From NCBI GenBank assembly GCA_038040385.1, contig JBBPII010000002.1:62001-126000 (forward strand): a DNA stretch of 64,000 nt. Direction: 5' to 3'. This document shows, piece after piece, positions 1 through 8,174 of this stretch (within the stretch, counting starts at the first letter, position 1; every line of letters starts with the position of its first letter). The notes beneath the pieces were generated by a model. That model ran no database searches. It saw only the letters and a list, made by a program, of their open reading frames with translations, and was not told the origin of the DNA. This DNA comes from Gilichinskyi gelida. Lineage in GTDB: Bacteria; Acidobacteriota; Thermoanaerobaculia; Gp7-AA8. The position numbers were made by a program, and so were the translations under genes.

Positions 1-1214
1 TCGCCGACGATGTAGGCCACGGGCACCTCGCCACGCAGCGGATCGGCTTCGCCGACCACCGCGGCCTCGGCTACGCCCGGCTGCTCCAGAAGAAAGTCCT
101 CGATCTCGCGCGGGTAGATGTTGAAGCCGCCGGAGATGATCAGGTCGGACTTGCGGCCGAGGAGTATGAAGTAGCCGTCGTGGGAGCGGCAGACGAGATC
201 GCCGGTGCGGAACCAGCCGTCCTCCACCACATCCGGCCGCCGCCAGTAGCCGCCGAAGAGTGTCGGTGACTTGACGAGCAGCTCGCCGTCGTCGATGCGC
301 ACGGAAACGCCCGGCAGCGGGAACCCGACCGTACCGGCGCGGCGCTCGCCGGCGTACGGGTTGCTGATGGTCATGAACGTCTCGGTCATCCCGTAGCGCT
401 CGAGGATGGTGTGGCCGAACCGCTCGCGGAAGCGCTCGAAGACGTGCACCGGCAGCGGCGCGGAGCCGGAGACGAACAGGCGCATCGCCGCGCCGATGCC
501 GACCGCGTCGTCCGGCGGCGTGTCGAGCAGTCGCACGTACACCGTCGGCACGCCGAAGAAGAGCGTGGGACGGAAGTCGCGGAATTCGCCGAGCGCGGTG
601 CGGTGATCGAAGCGCTCCAGCAGCCGCATGCGGCATCCGCTGATCAGCCAGCAATGCACGCCGTTGCCGAGGGCGTGGATGTGAAAGAGCGGCAGGACGA
701 GGAGGAACCGATCGCGCTCGGTGATCTGCCAGGCGGTGATGAGATTGACGGCGTTTGCCGCGAAATTGTCGTGCGTCAGGACCGCGCCCTTCGACGCGCC
801 GGTGGTGCCCGAGGTGTAGATGATCGCGGCGGGCGTGTCGCCGTCGAGACCGACGACCAGGCGCGAGTCGTCGTCCGACATCAGCCCTGATAAATCGCCC
901 TCGGCGATCGTCGCGCGCGGCTCGGCGTCGGCGACGATGTGCGCGATCTCGCGCTCGCGATAGAGGATGTTGATGGGGACGAAGATGACGCCAAGCTTCA
1001 CGCAGGCGAGGTAGATGTCGATCAGTTCGATACGGTTCGCCAGGTGCACGCAGAGCCGGTCGCCCTTGACGAACCCGCGCGCGCGGAGCGCGTTCGCCAC
1101 GCGGTTGCTGCGCCGCTCGATCTCGGCGAAGGTGAAGCACTCCCCTACCCATTCGAGCGCGATCTCCTCGGCTCGGTTGACGAGCGAGAGGTCGAACAGA
1201 TAGAGGAGATTCAT
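1..1214 (-). CDS. AMP-forming acyl-CoA synthetase, MatB-like (partial, C-terminus off the left edge)
   Basis: Adenylate-forming enzyme that activates a carboxylic acid to its CoA thioester. About 404 N-terminal residues are present. Visible motifs are the P-loop IIYTSGTTGASKG, the ERYGMTET motif followed by SNPYAGERRAGTVGFPLPG, and the hinge region SDLIISGGFNIYPREIE. The stretch after GMTET matches malonyl/methylmalonyl-CoA synthetases (MatB) better than long-chain ligases, but the substrate is inferred. The C-terminal catalytic lysine lies outside the window. The ATG at 1214 is preceded on its strand by TATCAT ending 6 nt upstream and no Shine-Dalgarno sequence, so the mRNA is probably leaderless. 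It diverges from treZ. Confidence 0.85.
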   Translation of the reverse strand, partial: MNLLYLFDLSLVNRAEEIALEWVGECFTFAEIERRSNRVANALRARGFVKGDRLCVHLANRIELIDIYLACVKLGVIFVPINILYREREIAHIVADAEPRATIAEGDLSGLMSDDDSRLVVGLDGDTPAAIIYTSGTTGASKGAVLTHDNFAANAVNLITAWQITERDRFLLVLPLFHIHALGNGVHCWLISGCRMRLLERFDHRTALGEFRDFRPTLFFGVPTVYVRLLDTPPDDAVGIGAAMRLFVSGSAPLPVHVFERFRERFGHTILERYGMTETFMTISNPYAGERRAGTVGFPLPGVSVRIDDGELLVKSPTLFGGYWRRPDVVEDGWFRTGDLVCRSHDGYFILLGRKSDLIISGGFNIYPREIEDFLLEQPGVAEAAVVGEADPLRGEVPVAYIVG

Positions 1215-1220
1215 GCGGGG

Positions 1221-1226
1221 ATGATA
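1221..1226 (-). promoter_or_regulatory. -10-like TATCAT of leaderless acyl-CoA synthetase promoter
   Basis: On the minus strand TATCAT ends 6 nt before the ATG at 1214. This places the expected transcription start at the start codon. There is no purine-rich ribosome binding site in between. Confidence 0.45.
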
Positions 1227-1244
1227 GTTGCAGCGTCATGGGTG

Positions 1245-3011
1245 ATGTCCCGACGTCGTGCCATCGGCGCCGAGCTGCTCGCGGGCGGCGTTGACTTCCG
1301 CGTCTGGGCCCCGGCGCGCCGCTCCGTATCCGTCGTCATCGATGGCGAAGAACATCCCCTCGATCGCGAGACCGACGGCCACTTCCGCGGGGTGGTCGCA
1401 GGCGCGCAGGCCGGCACACGCTATCGCTTCCGCCTCGACGACGAGGGCGAGACCTATCCCGATCCGGCAGCGCGCTTTCAGCCCGAGGGGCCGCATGGCC
1501 CATCGGAGGTAGTCGATTCGACGAGCTACCGGTGGACGAACGCTCTGGCGCTCCCGCCGACGATGAAAGCCGCGGTGATTTACGAGATCCACATCGGCAC
1601 GTTCACGCCCGAAGGGACGTGGCGCGCGGCGATCGACAAGCTGACGCACCTCCGTGACGCCGGCGTCACCATCATCGAGGTCATGCCGGTGGCGGAGTTC
1701 CCGGGCCGCTTCGGCTGGGGCTACGACGGCGTCGATCTCTGGGCGCCGGCGCACTTCTACGGCGCGCCCGACGACTTCCGCGCCTTCGTCGACGCCGCAC
1801 ACAGCCACGGCCTCGGCGTGATCCTCGACGTCGTCTACAACCACTTCGGCCCCGACGGCTGTTACCTCAGCCAATTCTCACCGAGTTACTTCACGAGAAA
1901 GTACGACAACGAGTGGGGCGAGGCGATCAACTTCGACGGGGAGGGCGCGGAAGGGGTGCGCGAATTCTTCGCCGAGAACGCCGCGTACTGGATCGACGAG
2001 TTCCGCCTCGACGGGCTTCGTCTCGACGCCACGCAGTCGATCCACGACGACTCGGCGGAGCACGTCATCAGCGTCATCAATCGCGCGGCACGCGCGGCCG
2101 CTGGCGATCGATCGATCGTCATCGTCGGCGAAAACGAGGGACAAAACATTCAGCTGATCGTCGAGTACGGACTCGATGCGCTCTGGAACGACGACTGGCA
2201 CCACGTGGCGATGGTCGCCGCCACCGGACTGCGGGAGGCGTATTACACCGATTACTTCGGCGGCCCACAGGAATTCGTGTCGATGGCCAAGCACGGGTTT
2301 CTGTATCAAGGGCAGCGCTATTCGTGGCAGAAGCACCGCCGCGGCTCGCGGTCGCTGGGATTGCCGCGAGAAAAGCTCATTTGCTACCTGCAGAATCACG
2401 ATCAGATCGCGAACTCCCAGCGCGGCGAGCGCATTCAGTTCCTCACCTCCCCCGGCCGCCATCGCGCGCTCACCGCGCTGCTGCTCCTCGGGCCGAACAC
2501 GCCGATGCTCTTTCAGGGACAGGAATTCGCGGCTTCGGCGCCGTTCATCTACTTCGCCGACCACAAGCCGGAGCTGGCCGAGGCCGTGGCCAGCGGACGG
2601 CGCGAGTTTCTCCGGCAGTTTCCTTCCATCACCGGCGACGTCGCGCGCCCCGACGACCCGCGGACGTTCGAGCGCTGCAAGCTCGATTGGTCCGAACGCG
2701 AGCGCAACGCCGACGCGTTGGCGCTGCACCGCGAGTTGCTGCGCCTCCGCCGTCCGCCCACCCACGTCGACGGCGCGGTGCTCGGCGCGCATGCCTTCGT
2801 TCTCCGCTTCACCCCCGAGCGGCTGCTCCTGGTGAACCTCGGCGACGTCCTGCACCTCGACGTGGTCTCCGAGCCGCTCCTCGCCCCGCCCCCCGCCCAA
2901 CGCTGGCAGCTCGTCTGGTCGAGCGAGCCGGTCGCAGAGGTGGAGGACGTGGACGGGCGGTGGACGCTGCCGGCGGAGAGCGCTGTTGTGATGGAGCCCT
3001 CACCCGGCTAA
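1245..3011 (+). CDS. treZ: Malto-oligosyltrehalose trehalohydrolase
   Basis: GH13 enzyme that hydrolyses maltooligosyl-trehalose to release trehalose; cytoplasmic. About 588 aa, normal for the family. An N-terminal E-set/CBM48-like domain (GVDFRVWAPARRSVSVV) precedes the TIM barrel. Barrel motifs are DVVYNHFGPDG, the nucleophile region FRLDGLRLDAT, the acid/base region VIVGENEG and LQNHDQIANSQRGER. The start is uncertain between ATG 1221 and ATG 1245; 1245 gives the usual short N-terminus, and longer upstream extension would run into the divergent synthetase. No treY or treS lies nearby, so the TreY partner must be elsewhere. The start codons of the divergent pair are only 6-30 nt apart. Confidence 0.93.
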   Translation: MSRRRAIGAELLAGGVDFRVWAPARRSVSVVIDGEEHPLDRETDGHFRGVVAGAQAGTRYRFRLDDEGETYPDPAARFQPEGPHGPSEVVDSTSYRWTNALALPPTMKAAVIYEIHIGTFTPEGTWRAAIDKLTHLRDAGVTIIEVMPVAEFPGRFGWGYDGVDLWAPAHFYGAPDDFRAFVDAAHSHGLGVILDVVYNHFGPDGCYLSQFSPSYFTRKYDNEWGEAINFDGEGAEGVREFFAENAAYWIDEFRLDGLRLDATQSIHDDSAEHVISVINRAARAAAGDRSIVIVGENEGQNIQLIVEYGLDALWNDDWHHVAMVAATGLREAYYTDYFGGPQEFVSMAKHGFLYQGQRYSWQKHRRGSRSLGLPREKLICYLQNHDQIANSQRGERIQFLTSPGRHRALTALLLLGPNTPMLFQGQEFAASAPFIYFADHKPELAEAVASGRREFLRQFPSITGDVARPDDPRTFERCKLDWSERERNADALALHRELLRLRRPPTHVDGAVLGAHAFVLRFTPERLLLVNLGDVLHLDVVSEPLLAPPPAQRWQLVWSSEPVAEVEDVDGRWTLPAESAVVMEPSPG

Positions 3012-3023
3012 TGGCCGTGCGGT

Positions 3024-3029
3024 TATCAT
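3024..3029 (+). promoter_or_regulatory. -10-like TATCAT before BTAD-receiver gene
   Basis: TATCAT ends 7 nt before the ATG at 3037 in the 25-nt gap after treZ, and no Shine-Dalgarno sequence is present. This fits the leaderless pattern seen elsewhere in the window. Confidence 0.4.
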
Positions 3030-3036
3030 CCGCACT

Positions 3037-4176
3037 ATGCCTGCTCTCCGCCTGGAGCTCCTCGGCGATCTTCAGATCCGCTCCTCGAACGGAATGCTCG
3101 TCGCGGTGGGGGCGAAGAAGTCGCAGGCGCTTCTCGCGTACATCGGCGTCAAGCCCATGCAACGCATTTCGCGCGAGAAGCTGGCGACGCTGCTGTGGAG
3201 CAGCACCGGGCCGGACCAGGCGCGGCAGAGTTTGCGGCAGACGCTCTCGACGTTGCGCAAGGAGCTGGCGAGCGTCTCGCCCGACGAGAAGGTCCTGGTC
3301 GAGGAGGGCGACCTGCTCGGCCTCGACGAGACACGCGTCGACTGCGACGTGGCGAAATTCGAGTCGCTGGTGGCCGCGGGCACCGAGGCCGCGCTGGCGG
3401 AAGCGATTCCGCTCTATCGCGGCGATTTCATGGAAGGCTTCATCATCAACGAGGAGCGCTTCGACCAGTGGGTGCTCGCCGAGCGCGACCGGCTCCACCG
3501 CCTGGCGCTCAAGGCGCACGCACAGCTCGCCGATCTCCAGGCCCGCCGCGGCGCTCTCGACGAGGCGGCGGCGACCGCGCAGAGCTCGCTGCGCATCGAC
3601 ACGCTGCAGGAGCCGGTGCATCGCATGCTGATGCGGCTTTACATGCAGAGCGGCGACATCGTGAACGCACTGCAGCAGTACGAGACCTGCGCGCGCATCC
3701 TCAAGCGCGAGCTGCGCATCGAGCCCGACGCGGAGACCAAGGCGTTGCAGCGCGAGATCGTGCAGCTCCGCGCGCGCGACACCGCCCCCGCCGCCGCGAA
3801 CGATCAGCACAAGAAAACGGTGCTGGTGGTCGAGGACAACGTGCTCAATCGCGAGCTCACCAACGCGCTGCTGAAGTCCGCCGGCTACTCGGTACTGCTG
3901 GCGAAGGACGGCGCCGACGCGCTGATGCAGGTCGGGCGGGAAAAGGTCGACCTCATCCTGCTCGACGTCGACCTCCCGTTCATCGACGGGCACAGCGTGC
4001 TCGAGGCGATGCACGAGAACGGCGTCGACGCGCCGACGATCTTCGTCTCGGGGCTGCCCGGCGATGACGTGGAAGTTCGGGCCTTCGAGGTCGGCGCGGC
4101 GGACTTCATCCGCAAACCGGTGAAAAATCAGGTCTTGCTGGCGCGGGTGGCAAAGGTCCTACGGGAAACCCAGTAG
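3037..4176 (+). CDS. SARP-like regulator: winged helix + BTAD with C-terminal receiver domain
   Basis: Predicted cytoplasmic transcription regulator of 379 aa. Residues about 1-100 look like an OmpR/SARP-type winged helix (RLELLGDLQI..., SREKLATLLW, ARQSLRQTLSTLRKEL). Residues about 100-245 form a BTAD/TPR-like helical domain (YRGDFMEGF, RLHRLALKAHAQLADLQ, PVHRMLMRLYMQSGD). Residues about 258-379 are a receiver with VVEDN, phosphoacceptor Asp in LILLDVDLPF, and the conserved Lys in FIRKPVK. The order is unusual because typical response regulators carry the receiver at the N-terminus. No histidine kinase is adjacent, so the phosphodonor and targets are unknown; treZ just upstream is a possible target. 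Confidence 0.87.
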   Translation: MPALRLELLGDLQIRSSNGMLVAVGAKKSQALLAYIGVKPMQRISREKLATLLWSSTGPDQARQSLRQTLSTLRKELASVSPDEKVLVEEGDLLGLDETRVDCDVAKFESLVAAGTEAALAEAIPLYRGDFMEGFIINEERFDQWVLAERDRLHRLALKAHAQLADLQARRGALDEAAATAQSSLRIDTLQEPVHRMLMRLYMQSGDIVNALQQYETCARILKRELRIEPDAETKALQREIVQLRARDTAPAAANDQHKKTVLVVEDNVLNRELTNALLKSAGYSVLLAKDGADALMQVGREKVDLILLDVDLPFIDGHSVLEAMHENGVDAPTIFVSGLPGDDVEVRAFEVGAADFIRKPVKNQVLLARVAKVLRETQ

Positions 4177-4227
4177 CATTGCAGCCGCAATTAGCGTACG
4201 GTACTCCCATCCCAAAATTGATCGATT

Positions 4228-4233
4228 AGGAGG
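4228..4233 (+). promoter_or_regulatory. Strong Shine-Dalgarno AGGAGG
   Basis: AGGAGG sits 6 nt before the ATG at 4240. It contrasts with the SD-less starts elsewhere and shows that both start modes occur in this genome. Confidence 0.7.
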
Positions 4234-4239
4234 AAAGCG

Positions 4240-4638
4240 ATGACCCAGCTCGCGTTCATGTTCTTCCAGGACACAACCTCCACCGGGAGTGCGGCGGGCG
4301 GTGCCGCGGCGATGGCCTTCATGGTCGTCTGGCTCGCGGTGGTAGTGGTGGAGATCGCCGCGATTTGGCGCGTCTTCACCAAGGCGGGAGAGCCCGGGTG
4401 GGCCGCCATCGTGCCGATCTACAACACCATCGTGCTGTGCAAAATCGGCGGGAAACCGTGGTGGTGGTTCCTCATTCTCTGGCTGGTCATTCCCTGGTTC
4501 ATTGTCTGCATCGGCATCGCCCGGAACTTCGGCAAGGGCACGGGCTTCGGCATCGGGCTGGCGCTGCTGGCGCCGATCTTCTTTCCGATCCTCGCCTGGG
4601 GCGACACCCGGTATCAACTTCAACCGGCTGCCGCGTAA
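4240..4638 (+). CDS. DUF5684-family small membrane protein
   Basis: 132-aa integral membrane protein resembling DUF5684. A short N-terminal stretch leads into a first helix (AMAFMVVWLAVVVVEIAAIW). Next come the family signature GEPGWAAIVPIYNTIVLCKI, two more hydrophobic segments (WWWFLILWLVIPWFIVCIGIA and FGIGLALLAPIFFPILAW) and a terminal GDTRYQ. Family members are sometimes annotated as signal-peptidase-like, but no Ser/Lys dyad is seen here. The start is fixed by AGGAGG six bases upstream. It stands alone between two regulators, and its function is unknown. Confidence 0.8.
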   Translation: MTQLAFMFFQDTTSTGSAAGGAAAMAFMVVWLAVVVVEIAAIWRVFTKAGEPGWAAIVPIYNTIVLCKIGGKPWWWFLILWLVIPWFIVCIGIARNFGKGTGFGIGLALLAPIFFPILAWGDTRYQLQPAAA

Positions 4639-4682
4639 CGCACGAGCTTGCCTCACGGCGGGCGCCGGCCTAAATTGGGCCG

Positions 4683-5060
4683 GTGCCCGCCAAGAACGAA
4701 ACCCTCCTCATCGTCGGAGACAACCCAATGATCGCCGCCGCCTTCGAGCGCGCCGGCGATCGCCTGGCAATGCGCACGGAGTTCGCCACCGACGGCTGGG
4801 AAGCGATCGAGATGCTGCGCGACAGCAGCTACCGCGCCATCGTCATCGACACCGACCTCCCCCGCCACAGCGGTTACGGCGTCCTCTCGTACCTCCGCGA
4901 GGAAAAAGGCGATCACCTCCGCAACGTGATCCTGATGACCAGCTCCGACACCGTGGCGGTGCGCGAGCGGGTGAGCGAAGAGCTGCAGATCATCGCCAAG
5001 ACCGACGCGGTCGATGCGCTGGCCGACGCGGTGACCACCGCCTGCTGCGCGGAGGACTAA
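4683..5060 (+). CDS. Stand-alone response regulator receiver
   Basis: 125-aa single receiver domain without an output domain. It starts with GTG. The acidic-pocket region reads LLIVGDN rather than VDD, so one of the usual pair of Asp/Glu residues is replaced by Gly. The phosphoacceptor is Asp in IVIDTDLPRHSGYG, the Ser/Thr position is in LMTSSD, and Lys is in IIAKTD. With one acidic residue missing, Mg2+ binding may be altered. No kinase is adjacent. The gene ends exactly where a dispersed palindromic repeat starts, and it converges with the decarboxylase gene. Confidence 0.8.
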   Translation: MPAKNETLLIVGDNPMIAAAFERAGDRLAMRTEFATDGWEAIEMLRDSSYRAIVIDTDLPRHSGYGVLSYLREEKGDHLRNVILMTSSDTVAVRERVSEELQIIAKTDAVDALADAVTTACCAED

Positions 5061-5174
5061 CCCTCACCCGGCGCTTCGCGCCACCCTCTCCCGCAAGCGG
5101 GAGAGGGGCCAGGTTGTCCTTCTCCCGCTTGCGGGAGAAGGTGCCCCTGAGCGCAGCGAAGGGGCGGATGAGGG
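5061..5174. repeat. Dispersed palindromic repeat, family 1 (copy A)
   Basis: A 114-nt element begins CCCTCACCCGGCGCTTCGCG and ends GCGGATGAGGG, with two internal hairpins built on CTCCCGCNNGCGGGAGA. It fills the entire gap between two convergent genes: the left gene stops at 5060 and the right gene's stop codon starts at 5175. It may double as a bidirectional terminator. Related copies lie at 19374-19490, 45375-45480 and 59616-59723. Confidence 0.85.
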
Positions 5175-6548
5175 TCACGGAATCGCCGCCAGGATCGCTC
5201 CCGCCGACCGCTCCACATCCGCCTCGCTCGTCGCCCAATTCGAGATCGACAGCCGCATGGCGGCCACGCCGTGCCACGTCGTCCCAGCCATCCAGCAGGT
5301 ACCTTCGCGCTGCGCGCGGACGATGACTTCGCGCGTCACCTCGTCGCTGTCGCCGAAGCGCACCAGGACCTGGTTGAGCACGACGTCGTTGAGGATCTTG
5401 ACGCGCGGGTGGCGGCCGAGGATCGCGGCGAACTCCCGCGCGCGCTGGCAACAGCGGTCGACGAGGGCCTCCACGCCGCGCCGGCCGAGGTGGCGCAGCG
5501 CGGCGTAGATGGTGAAGCCGCGCCCGCGGCGGGAGAACTCCGGCGTCCACTCGAACGGATCGCGCTCCACGCCGGCGGTCTGCTCGAGGTATTCGGCGGT
5601 GACGGTCATCGCCGCTCGGTGGGCGGCGGAGTCGCGCACGATGACGATGCCGTTGTCGTAGGGTACGTTGAGCCATTTGTGCGCGTCGTTGGCCCAGGAG
5701 TCGGCCAGCTCGGCACCGTCGAGCAGAGCGCGGGTGGCGCGGCTGGCGCGCCCCCAGAGGCCGAACGCGCCGTCGACGTGCACCCACGCGCCGCGCGCGT
5801 GCGCGATCTCGCAAACGGCGCGCAACGGATCGACCGCACCGCTGTTCACGTTGCCGGCCTGCGCGCAGACGATGATCGGCCCGTCCAGCGAGGCGAGCGT
5901 CCGCTCCAGCGCGCCGGCGCGCATCCTCCCCTGCTCGTCGGTGTCGACCTTGTGCACACCGCGCGTGCCGAAGCCGAGCATCCGCAGCCCGGCGTAAATC
6001 GTGATGTGGGCCTCGGCGCCGGCGACAACATGCACGCGCGGCGCACCGGCCAGCCCCTGCTCCTCCACGTTCCAGCCGGCGCGGCGAAGGACGGCGTGCC
6101 GCGCGGCGGCGAGGGCGGTGAAGTTCGCCTGCTGCCCGCCGGTGACCAGTCCGACGCTGGCGTCGCGCGGCAGGTCGAACAGCTCGAGCAGCCACTGGCG
6201 CACGACGTCCTCGACCACCGACGCGGCGGGCGACGTCGCGTAGATGCCGCAATTCTGGTCCCACGCGCTGGTCATCCAGTCGGCGGCCAGGGAAACGGGG
6301 AGGCTGCCGCCGATGACGAAGCCGAAGTAACGCGGGCCGGCGCTGGCGATGAGGCCGCGCTCGATGCCGCCGGCGAGGGCGTCGAGGACGGCGCCGGGAT
6401 CTTCGCCGTCGTCGGAGAGCGGGACGTTGATCGCGGCGAGCATCTCGTCGCGCGTGGCCGTGGGGCCGACGTGGCGCGAGGGAAGGGACCGTAGGAAGCG
6501 CATGGCGTGCTCGCGGGCGCGGTCGAGAACCGATTCATTGACGATCAT
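5175..6548 (-). CDS. PLP-dependent group II amino acid decarboxylase
   Basis: 457-aa cytoplasmic enzyme of the aromatic-L-amino-acid/glutamate decarboxylase family; the substrate cannot be told from sequence alone. The PLP lysine is in SWANDAHKWLNVPYDNG, preceded by the cofactor Asp region HVDGAFGLWG. An N-terminal segment with SAGPRYFGFVIGG and a substrate/cofactor region VGLVTGGQQANFTAL are as expected. The ATG at 6548 is preceded on its strand by TATCGT ending 7 nt upstream without a Shine-Dalgarno site. It is divergent from the secreted-protein gene at 6574 with only 25 nt between start codons. Confidence 0.9.
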   Translation of the reverse strand: MIVNESVLDRAREHAMRFLRSLPSRHVGPTATRDEMLAAINVPLSDDGEDPGAVLDALAGGIERGLIASAGPRYFGFVIGGSLPVSLAADWMTSAWDQNCGIYATSPAASVVEDVVRQWLLELFDLPRDASVGLVTGGQQANFTALAAARHAVLRRAGWNVEEQGLAGAPRVHVVAGAEAHITIYAGLRMLGFGTRGVHKVDTDEQGRMRAGALERTLASLDGPIIVCAQAGNVNSGAVDPLRAVCEIAHARGAWVHVDGAFGLWGRASRATRALLDGAELADSWANDAHKWLNVPYDNGIVIVRDSAAHRAAMTVTAEYLEQTAGVERDPFEWTPEFSRRGRGFTIYAALRHLGRRGVEALVDRCCQRAREFAAILGRHPRVKILNDVVLNQVLVRFGDSDEVTREVIVRAQREGTCWMAGTTWHGVAAMRLSISNWATSEADVERSAGAILAAIP

Positions 6549-6555
6549 GCTGAAA

Positions 6556-6565
6556 ACGATACCCT
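6556..6565. promoter_or_regulatory. Overlapping divergent -10-like elements
   Basis: In the 25-nt gap between divergent start codons, the minus strand has TATCGT ending 7 nt before the ATG at 6548. The plus strand has TACCCT (6560-6565) ending 8 nt before the ATG at 6574. Both genes would be leaderless from overlapping elements. Confidence 0.35.
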
Positions 6566-6573
6566 ACGGCGCC

Positions 6574-7611
6574 ATGACCACTCTCTCCCGACGTCTCGCT
6601 TTTCTCCTCCTCCTTCCCCTCGCCTCGGCCGCGCAGGCCACGGACTTCGCCGGCAACAACGTCCTGATTCCGATCGTCGGGCGCACGCCCGGCCTGCTCG
6701 GCACGGAATGGCGCACCGATCTGGTGGTCACCAATGTCTCGCGCAACAAGCCGGCGTCGACCTTCATCGTCCTTTCCACGCCCGATCGTGAGGACGAGGT
6801 CCTGCAGGTGGACGTCGGGCCGCTCGGCACGCTGCACTTCAAGGACGTATTGCAGACACTCTTCCGCCGCGCCACGGCCGCCGGCACCATCCGCGTCGCC
6901 AGCTCCTCTCCCGAGGCGCTGATCAGCGCGCGGGCGCGCGTCTACAACGTCGGCGGCGCGCACGGCGAGTACGGTCAGATCGTCCAGGGGATGCCGGTCA
7001 CCAGCCTGGCGCTCGAGGCTTACCTTCCCGGTTTGAGCGGCGTGAACGGCAATCGTACCAACGTCGGCATCGCCAATCCCGGCAACAGCGACGCAGCGGT
7101 CTTCATCAGCATCTACGAGCAGAACGGAGAAGGCCGCGGCGGCTTCTCCACCGTCATCCCCGCGCGCAGCGTGCGGCAGATGAACGACATCTTCGGTTTC
7201 TTTCAGACCGGACCGCTCGACGCCGCGACCATTCGGATCACGTCGTCGCACGGGGTCTATCCGTACGCGTCGATCGTCCGCAGCGACAGCGGCGACGCCG
7301 ACTTCGTCACCGCCACGGGCGTGCAGATCGATTCCAGCCAGATCGTCGTGACGCCGGCCTGCGCTACTCCGGCACCGCTCTTCCTGGCGCCGAGAGCGGC
7401 CGACGGCTGGATCGTGTTCTACAACGACGGCGTCGATACCGCCGCCACCACCGCGGCACTTGCGGCAAAGTATGGCTTCACGCCGAGCTCGGTGTGGGTG
7501 GATCTGCGCGGTTTCGCCTCGGAACTGACGCAGGCGATGATCGCCGGCCTGCGATGCGAGCCGTCGGTGAAGTTCGTCGAGCAGAACGCGTACGCGTCCA
7601 TCGCCGAGTAG
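6574..7611 (+). CDS. Secreted protein of unknown function with C-terminal inhibitor-I9-like domain
   Basis: 346 aa with a clear signal peptide (RRLAFLLLLPLASAAQA). Residues about 25-255 are beta-rich, with two similar segments (NVLIPIVGRTPG...TEWRTDLVVTNVS and AYLPGLSGVNGNRTNVGIANPG), a pattern common in secreted Acidobacteriota proteins of unknown role. The last 75 residues (GWIVFYNDGVDTAATTAALA ... SVKFVEQNAYAS) resemble the peptidase inhibitor I9/subtilisin propeptide fold, but no protease domain follows. ATG 6574 was chosen because it begins the signal peptide; ATG 6547 would overlap the divergent gene. The I9 assignment is by pattern only. Confidence 0.75.
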   Translation: MTTLSRRLAFLLLLPLASAAQATDFAGNNVLIPIVGRTPGLLGTEWRTDLVVTNVSRNKPASTFIVLSTPDREDEVLQVDVGPLGTLHFKDVLQTLFRRATAAGTIRVASSSPEALISARARVYNVGGAHGEYGQIVQGMPVTSLALEAYLPGLSGVNGNRTNVGIANPGNSDAAVFISIYEQNGEGRGGFSTVIPARSVRQMNDIFGFFQTGPLDAATIRITSSHGVYPYASIVRSDSGDADFVTATGVQIDSSQIVVTPACATPAPLFLAPRAADGWIVFYNDGVDTAATTAALAAKYGFTPSSVWVDLRGFASELTQAMIAGLRCEPSVKFVEQNAYASIAE

Positions 7612-7616
7612 CCGCG

Positions 7617-8057
7617 ATGGAGATCAGCACTGATCGCAGCCGCCTCGACGTCGCGCTCATCCATCGCTATCTGAGCGAAGAGTCGTACTGGGCCAAGAAC
7701 ATCCCGCTCGATCTGTTGCGGACGGCGCTGGAGAACTCGCTCTGCTTCGGCGCGTACGACAACGACGCGCAGGTCGGCTTCGCGCGAGCGATCACCGACT
7801 ACGCCACGTTCGCCTACGTGGGCGACGTCTTCGTCCTCCCGTCGCATCGCGGAGCGGGCGCCGGCAAGCAGCTCATGGAAGCGATCCGCGCCCATCCCGC
7901 ACTGCAACGCCTCCGCCGCTGGCACCTCCTGACCCGCGACGCGCACGCGCTCTACGAGCGGATCGGCTTCCGTCCGCTGCGCACGCCGGAGTGGCACATG
8001 GAGTTGGTGGCGGTGAATCCGTACGGGGCGCCGGTCACGGAAGATCCCGCCAACTGA
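7617..8057 (+). CDS. GNAT-family N-acetyltransferase
   Basis: 146-aa acetyltransferase. The acetyl-CoA binding loop is VFVLPSHRGAGAGKQLMEAI, preceded by the beta strand FAYVGDVFV, and the end has the common HALYERIGFRPL motif. The start ATG lies five bases after the preceding stop, which suggests cotranscription with the secreted protein. The substrate is unknown. Confidence 0.88.
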   Translation: MEISTDRSRLDVALIHRYLSEESYWAKNIPLDLLRTALENSLCFGAYDNDAQVGFARAITDYATFAYVGDVFVLPSHRGAGAGKQLMEAIRAHPALQRLRRWHLLTRDAHALYERIGFRPLRTPEWHMELVAVNPYGAPVTEDPAN

Positions 8058-8174
8058 ACGATGCGGATCTCACCCCTCTTGGCGTTGCGGAGCGCGGCTT
8101 CGAGGGCGGGAACCAGTTCACGCGGAGTCGCGGAGCAGCCGCCAGTCCACGCACTCGTCGAGCAGGATCCTCAT
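8058..8174 (-). pseudogene. Internally deleted DUF5615-like (PIN-related) toxin remnant
   Basis: The ATG at 8174 overlaps the DUF433 antitoxin stop as ATGA, the usual arrangement of this toxin-antitoxin pair. The reading frame gives MRILLDECVDWRLLRD, a typical DUF5615 N-terminus, then stops at 8118-8120. The shifted frame immediately continues ELVPALEAALRNAKRGEIRI, which looks like the C-terminus of the same family. The central part, about two-thirds of a normal toxin, is missing and the frame is broken, so the toxin must be inactive. Confidence 0.7.

Noticed and set aside
1..1214. Propionate/methylmalonate pathway spanning the MatB-like synthetase and MeaB at the two window ends
   Set aside because: They are 62 kb apart and no mutase or carboxylase lies in the window, so a functional link is only a guess.
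1913..3631. 572-codon open frame on the plus strand overlapping treZ and the BTAD regulator
   Set aside because: It lies in another phase of two clear genes, is extremely Arg-rich and has no domain; it is a shadow of GC-biased codons.
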